This document shows positions 5,746-8,907 of a stretch of 8,907 bases of DNA, in pieces; within the stretch, counting starts at the first letter, position 1; the number at the start of each line of letters is the position of its first letter. The notes under the pieces were generated by a model that was not told where the DNA came from, did not search any database, and worked only from the letters and a program-made list of their open reading frames with translations. The translations under genes were made by a program, and so were the position numbers. Source of the DNA: CAWFFV01 sp963814985. GTDB lineage: Bacteria > Chloroflexota > Ktedonobacteria > Ktedonobacterales > Ktedonobacteraceae. The DNA lies in the NCBI GenBank assembly GCA_963814985.1, contig CAWFFV010000075.1, positions 1-8,907 on the forward strand, given 5' to 3'.

Positions 5746-6798
5746 TTGCGACGGACATTCGTAGTAGCAGTTTCTTTCTGCATTGTTGCAGTTCTGCTCA
5801 CATGGGTTCCATCTGGCACAGCCTTAGCAGCCAGCCAACCTTCAGCACCTTCAGCGACACAGAAGACTAGTAAACCTTTACCGCCGGCTTTGGATCCTCG
5901 GACATATCAACATCCTTCTTATGATGCTGCCGGGCTACTAACAATTCGACAGACAAAGCTGGCAAACCTGAAACAGCGGCCAGCGGCCATCATTCGTCCG
6001 AACTATGTCTCTGCGACAAACTATCCCGTGCTTTTTATCCATGGGATCAGCAATTCAAGCTCTGCAGATTGTAGTGAGTGGAATCCCGCAAAAAGCTATC
6101 TACCGGGTCAGGGATGGAGCGGACATTTAGCCTCGATCAAGTACTATACCAACGACACCCACTGTGATGTTTCTATCACTGGAGAAGCATCTCACTGTAC
6201 TGGCTATCATGATAGTGGTAGTAGCGATGGGACCAATAACGAGGACGTCAGGCATGTTGCTTGTGAGTTTTCCTGGTACATTTGGGATAACTATACGCAA
6301 TATGGGCAGAACGTCCAGGTAGTGGCCCATAGTATGGGAGGACTGATCACACGTTGGGCACTCTATGCGACCCCTTTCGAGCCAGCTCTGCCACCGTATC
6401 TCCTGATCCAGGATGTGGTCACTATGGGTACGCCCCACTATGGTGCACCTCCCGCCTATGCCTTTTTCTATTGTGGTAGCTGCCTTCAGGGAAGTCAGAT
6501 CGAAACTGCTATGCCTTTCATGCAAGAGTTAATCAACAGTGGGCAAAATCCCCAGGGCAGCGCGGGGACGGACTGGACTATGCTTGGTAGTACATGTGAT
6601 ATTGCCAATACTCTGGTCGGCAACGATACTGAGTGGATGACGTCGGGCCATAAAGTCCTCTTCAGTTCTCCCTGTTACGATCATGGAGGCTATATGGGTG
6701 ACACGTCAAATACCTGGGATGCCTCGGAGCAATATTGTGACTTCTGTGGTACCCACCTGTCTCGTATTTCTCCTGGACCAGTGCCCCTCACTCTCTAA
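5746..6798 (+). CDS. Secreted alpha/beta-hydrolase lipase (triacylglycerol lipase-like)
   Basis: Complete 350-residue protein with a TTG start chosen because AGGAG (5735-5739) lies six bases before it and the product opens with a proper signal peptide: MRR, a hydrophobic core to about residue 27 and ALA before ASQ. A proline/serine-rich segment follows. Strand YPVLFIHGISNSS (93-105) gives the oxyanion-hole HG. QVVAHSMGGL (191-200) is the nucleophile elbow with Ser196, and VVTMGTPHYGAP (224-235) is typical of lipase and PGAP1-like folds. His313 in YDHGGYMGD is the likely catalytic histidine; the acid is not certain (Asp276 or Asp285 are candidates). Ten cysteines after the signal region suggest disulfides and an extracellular enzyme acting on acyl esters. 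The gene is followed by a good terminator, so it is probably transcribed alone. The substrate range cannot be read from the sequence. Confidence 0.92.
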   Translation: MRRTFVVAVSFCIVAVLLTWVPSGTALAASQPSAPSATQKTSKPLPPALDPRTYQHPSYDAAGLLTIRQTKLANLKQRPAAIIRPNYVSATNYPVLFIHGISNSSSADCSEWNPAKSYLPGQGWSGHLASIKYYTNDTHCDVSITGEASHCTGYHDSGSSDGTNNEDVRHVACEFSWYIWDNYTQYGQNVQVVAHSMGGLITRWALYATPFEPALPPYLLIQDVVTMGTPHYGAPPAYAFFYCGSCLQGSQIETAMPFMQELINSGQNPQGSAGTDWTMLGSTCDIANTLVGNDTEWMTSGHKVLFSSPCYDHGGYMGDTSNTWDASEQYCDFCGTHLSRISPGPVPLTL

Positions 6799-6854
6799 AA
6801 GACACAGACATCGCTTTGCAATCTTCTGACTGGTAATCACGGGTTTCTCTGAAA

Positions 6855-6893
6855 GAGAGGGGAGAAGCAACATGCCTCTTCCCTCTCCTTTTT
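6855..6893 (+). terminator. Rho-independent terminator after the lipase gene
   Basis: GAGAGGGGAGAAGC (6855-6868) pairs with GCCTCTTCCCTCTC (6874-6887), twelve canonical pairs, one G-U and one mismatch, around a five-base loop. CTTTTT follows at 6888-6893. It lies 57 bp after the lipase stop codon. Confidence 0.85.
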
Positions 6894-6934
6894 ACCTTCG
6901 TACGCTGTTTTTGTAAAAATTATACTGCTCATGC

Positions 6935-6963
6935 TTGACAAGCCATAAAAATTATCTTATAGT
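6935..6963 (+). promoter_or_regulatory. Near-consensus sigma-70 promoter before the Tat-exported protein
   Basis: TTGACA (6935-6940) and TATAGT (6958-6963) with the ideal 17-bp spacer. No other rightward gene follows before 7309, so this promoter probably drives the Tat-exported protein with a leader of about 340 bases. In that leader AATTG-C-CAATT (7021-7031) and CCGATA-TG-TATCGG (7075-7088) are short inverted repeats; otherwise 6964-7308 shows nothing I can assign. Confidence 0.65.
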
Positions 6964-7292
6964 TGTATATACGCTGCTATTGATAATGTCATTTATAGCG
7001 CTAACTCGTACATAATATCAAATTGCCAATTGATAGTGTAAGAGTGCTTAATACCATGCCGTCGTGGTGCTTCCCCGATATGTATCGGAGACTCATTTAC
7101 CATCTTTCTTCACTGATGACAGAATGCTCGTAGATTGCTCTACGCTGTTCTTGCGACAGAATCTCTCGCTGGTAGAGAAGGTGAAGGCCCTGGAAAATGG
7201 ACGTGTGTGTGCTTCGTTGTCTCTGTCTTTTTTTCCAACAATCCTTCTCTGGAGATACTTTCAATCCATCAACGAAGCTCTGACTAGTGACA

Positions 7293-7311
7293 AAGGAGAC
7301 GGCACAGTATG
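7293..7311 (+). promoter_or_regulatory. Strong ribosome binding site and ATG upstream of the Tat signal
   Basis: AAAGGAG at about 7292-7298 precedes ATG 7309-7311 at good spacing. The frame it opens (MNEESFPSSVS) is not the frame of the Tat signal. One extra base near 7315-7319 would join them, giving MNE, then NPSHPQFPEPVAQANTVQV and the twin arginines. This suggests the true start is 7309 and that 7367 is only an internal GTG. Confidence 0.5.
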
Positions 7312-7366
7312 AACGAGGAATCCTTCCCATCCTCAGTTTCCCGAACCAGTAGCTCAGGCCAATACA

Positions 7367-7876
7367 GTGCAAGTGAACCGACGTCACTTGCTCAAACTGG
7401 GTGCTTTTGGCCTGGCATCAGCGACCACCCTGGGTATGCTGGGTGCGGTGGTATGGAAGCCCCAGCGTATAGTACAAGCAGCTCCCTCCTCCTTGCCAGA
7501 TATCCAGTTCAACATTGGTGACTTTATTGCTCCTGCCCAGACGATTGATGGCGTGCTGGTGCGCTTTGGGCCTGTGTTTACGTTGTTCGCAACTGCTAAG
7601 CTGAGGCGTACACCAACCAGAGATGATCAGCAGATACTTGCTGATGCCCTGAACACGATTGAGGCCCACTATGCCTTCAGTCCGAATGGAGTTTTCACTT
7701 TTGTCTCTTATGGCCTCCCTTACTTTAATCGACTACCCAGTGATCTGGTAGCCAATCATATGCCACGTCTGCTGGTGGACAATTCACGCTTTGCCCTGGA
7801 AGAAGCCATCCCGAGTCCAACGGATGTATCTCCTCAGAACCCTGGCGTGACCAAAAAACCTACAATGTGCCTGTAG
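7367..7876 (+). CDS. Tat-exported DyP-like/DUF7405-like protein, N-terminal part
   Basis: From GTG 7367 the frame reads QVNRRHLLKLGAFGLASATT, a twin-arginine signal (RRHLLK) with a moderately hydrophobic core and VQAA cleavage region. This implies export of a folded, perhaps cofactor-bearing protein. The mature part includes FNIGDFIAPAQTIDGVLVRF and GVFTFVSYGLPYFNRLPSDL. No ribosome binding site precedes 7367, whereas a strong one precedes ATG 7309 in another frame, so the real N-terminus probably lies there. The frame ends falsely (PTMCL, stop 7874-7876) because an A-run at 7853-7858 has six bases where seven restore VTKKTYNVPVAIESND and join the next segment. The whole reconstructed protein has about 495 residues. 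I recall actinobacterial and chloroflexal relatives annotated as DUF7405 or Dyp-type peroxidase; that name is tentative. Confidence 0.6.
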   Translation: MQVNRRHLLKLGAFGLASATTLGMLGAVVWKPQRIVQAAPSSLPDIQFNIGDFIAPAQTIDGVLVRFGPVFTLFATAKLRRTPTRDDQQILADALNTIEAHYAFSPNGVFTFVSYGLPYFNRLPSDLVANHMPRLLVDNSRFALEEAIPSPTDVSPQNPGVTKKPTMCL

Positions 7877-8802
7877 CGATCGAATCGAACGATCTACTCT
7901 TTACCATTCGCAGTGATTCGCCGTCCAATATTCTGCAAGTGCTGACCTGGCTAAAGGGAAGCAACATCCTGAATGGTTCTTCTGTCCCTTCGCCTGCGTT
8001 CAGGAAGTTGTTCTCGATCACTTCCACGCGTGTGATGTTTGTTCAGCCTGGATTGCCGCGCAAAGTTGCTCATACGGCTGGTTTATCCTTTGCTGGTTCG
8101 GTAAATCCACAGTCATCAATGTGGATGGGCTTTGTTGACCAGCAAGTGAGTGGGGGTGGACCAGCTGATATTACCACGTTCCAGGGAAATAGTTCGGCCA
8201 GCTTAACGACTACGACCTCTGGAGATTATTTCTTCAATGGGTCGGTTCAGCATCTTTCACATGTGATTCAGGACTTGCAACAGTTCTATGCTAACCCGGA
8301 CGAGCCGTATACTGAGCGTGTGCAGTATATGTTCCGCTCCAATCCTATTCCATCACAGGGCAACACAGACCAGTTTACCAATGGTGGCGGACCTGCGGTC
8401 TTTGATAACATCTTTCAGGGAACTGATGATGCCTTGAAGAACGCACAGGCCATCAATACCTTTAATGGCGAGCATCGTATGGGCCATCTCTCGGCACTTC
8501 AACGTTCTTCACGTGCGGCTGATGGGACGCCTATACATATCCGCAACGACGGCCCTGGTTTTGATAATATGGATATCCCTGATGGCTCCTTCCAGCCCAA
8601 GTTACAATTCTCAGTCTTTGTCCCTACCGCAGACTTTTTCACCACTATGCGTCGCAATCAAGCGGCGGTGGATCTGGTAAAACAGTATGGAGTCGCAGAC
8701 GAGGATAATGGGTTGGAGCGCTTCCTGACGGCAACCCGTCGCCAGAATTTCTTAATGCCTCCACGTGCTCACCGCTCTTTCCCTTTGCTTGAATTAATCT
8801 AG
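7867..8802 (+). CDS. Tat-exported DyP-like/DUF7405-like protein, C-terminal part
   Basis: This segment continues the protein that begins at 7309/7367 and ends at TAG 8800-8802. It reads NDLLFTIRSDSPSNILQV, FVQPGLPRKVAHTAGLSFAG, SMWMGFVDQQVSGGGPADIT, GSVQHLSHVIQDLQQFY, GEHRMGHLSALQRSS, PIHIRNDGPGFDNMDIPDGS, PKLQFSVFVPTADFFTTMR and ATRRQNFLMPPRAHRSFPLL. The order and the tail (FVPTADFF..MRRNQ, NGLERF, TATRRQNF) resemble the ferredoxin-like C-terminal half of DyP heme peroxidases. I do not see the canonical G-x-x-D-G motif, so peroxidase activity is doubtful; histidines of GEHRMGH and PIHIR are possible metal or heme ligands. The GTG at 7867 overlaps the preceding frame by ten bases, which looks like a frameshift rather than a separate gene. 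Its last stop base begins the inverted repeat at 8802. Confidence 0.6.
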   Translation: MPVAIESNDLLFTIRSDSPSNILQVLTWLKGSNILNGSSVPSPAFRKLFSITSTRVMFVQPGLPRKVAHTAGLSFAGSVNPQSSMWMGFVDQQVSGGGPADITTFQGNSSASLTTTTSGDYFFNGSVQHLSHVIQDLQQFYANPDEPYTERVQYMFRSNPIPSQGNTDQFTNGGGPAVFDNIFQGTDDALKNAQAINTFNGEHRMGHLSALQRSSRAADGTPIHIRNDGPGFDNMDIPDGSFQPKLQFSVFVPTADFFTTMRRNQAAVDLVKQYGVADEDNGLERFLTATRRQNFLMPPRAHRSFPLLELI

Positions 8803-8869
8803 TAGGGGCACGGTTTACAAGCCCGTTATGTCATTAACGGTATCACGGGCTTGTAAACCGTGCCCCTAC
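8802..8869. repeat. Perfect 25-bp inverted repeat (MITE/REP-like or bidirectional hairpin)
   Basis: The arm 8802-8826 starts GTAGGGGCACGG and ends CAAGCCCGT; its exact reverse complement is 8845-8869, with an 18-base spacer. Within it, CCGTTA (8823-8828) and TAACGG (8835-8840) form a competing inner stem. No T-run follows, so a classical terminator is unlikely, though the hairpin could still stop or protect transcripts. GGGGCAC-type ends resemble short, repeated palindromic elements of Chloroflexota and cyanobacteria, as I recall. No transposase is present. The element begins at the last base of the stop codon of the Tat-exported protein. Confidence 0.8.
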
Positions 8870-8907
8870 ATGTTGACTTTCTCCCTCAATGCAAAAAAGA
8901 CGAACAC

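Noticed and set aside
5595..5819. 74-codon minus-strand frame across the lipase start
   Set aside because: It crosses the ribosome binding site and signal peptide of the lipase and has no protein-like features.
6127..6525. 132-codon minus-strand frame inside the lipase gene
   Set aside because: Shadow of a gene with a complete signal peptide, Ser elbow and terminator on the plus strand.
7064..7312. 82-codon plus-strand frame ending in ATGA overlap with ATG 7309
   Set aside because: No ribosome binding site before its GTG, no recognisable domain, and it lies in a likely leader; the overlap may be chance.
8802..8907. Insertion sequence end with transposase
   Set aside because: No transposase frame is present in the window; only the short inverted repeat is supported.

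Overview
The window looks like chromosomal DNA of a soil bacterium, most plausibly of the Ktedonobacteria/Chloroflexota type. This is an inference from moderate GC content, secreted proteins with Pro-Thr-Pro-Asn-Pro-Ser linkers, a bifunctional Ada protein and a compact GGGGCAC inverted-repeat element. I could not test it by database search.

Left third (1-2787). A DinB-like protein gene runs leftwards off the window edge and is broken by two frameshifts. Divergent from it is a LysR-family regulator gene with the normal length of about 292 codons but four apparent single-base deletions. An intact, complete bifunctional Ada gene (methyl-phosphotriester sensor, AraC-type activator and O6-methylguanine methyltransferase) follows. 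Its upstream region carries an AAGCGCAA motif like the enterobacterial Ada box, which would fit autoregulation. Region 2788-3487 is gene debris: the 3' part of a YcxB-like membrane protein on the minus strand, and an unidentified plus-strand fragment that overlaps its broken end.

Middle (3488-6893). Two divergent genes for exported proteins flank a 595-bp AT-rich intergenic region. To the left is a modular secreted protein: signal peptide, an unassigned Rossmann/ThuA-like domain, a linker made of ten 24-bp repeats, and a C-terminal jelly-roll domain. It is split by two frameshifts, one of them inside the repeat array. To the right is an intact secreted alpha/beta-hydrolase lipase with an Ala-His-Ser-Met-Gly elbow, a TTG start and a good terminator. 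The intergenic region holds face-to-face promoter candidates with a palindrome between them, plus other inverted repeats.

Right (6894-8907). A near-consensus sigma-70 promoter and a long leader precede a Tat-exported protein that distantly resembles DyP peroxidases. It is split by an A-run frameshift and has a second conflict at its start. It ends on a perfect 25-bp inverted repeat that begins at the last base of its stop codon.

Main themes. The right half is devoted to extracytoplasmic proteins. Ten apparent frameshifts (eight -1, two +1) lie in five genes whose reconstructed proteins otherwise read well, so either draft-sequence indels or recent decay must be considered. I did not find convincing evidence of a new defence, mobile or biosynthetic system. 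The most interesting signals are the modular secreted protein, the structured intergenic DNA and the terminal inverted-repeat element.
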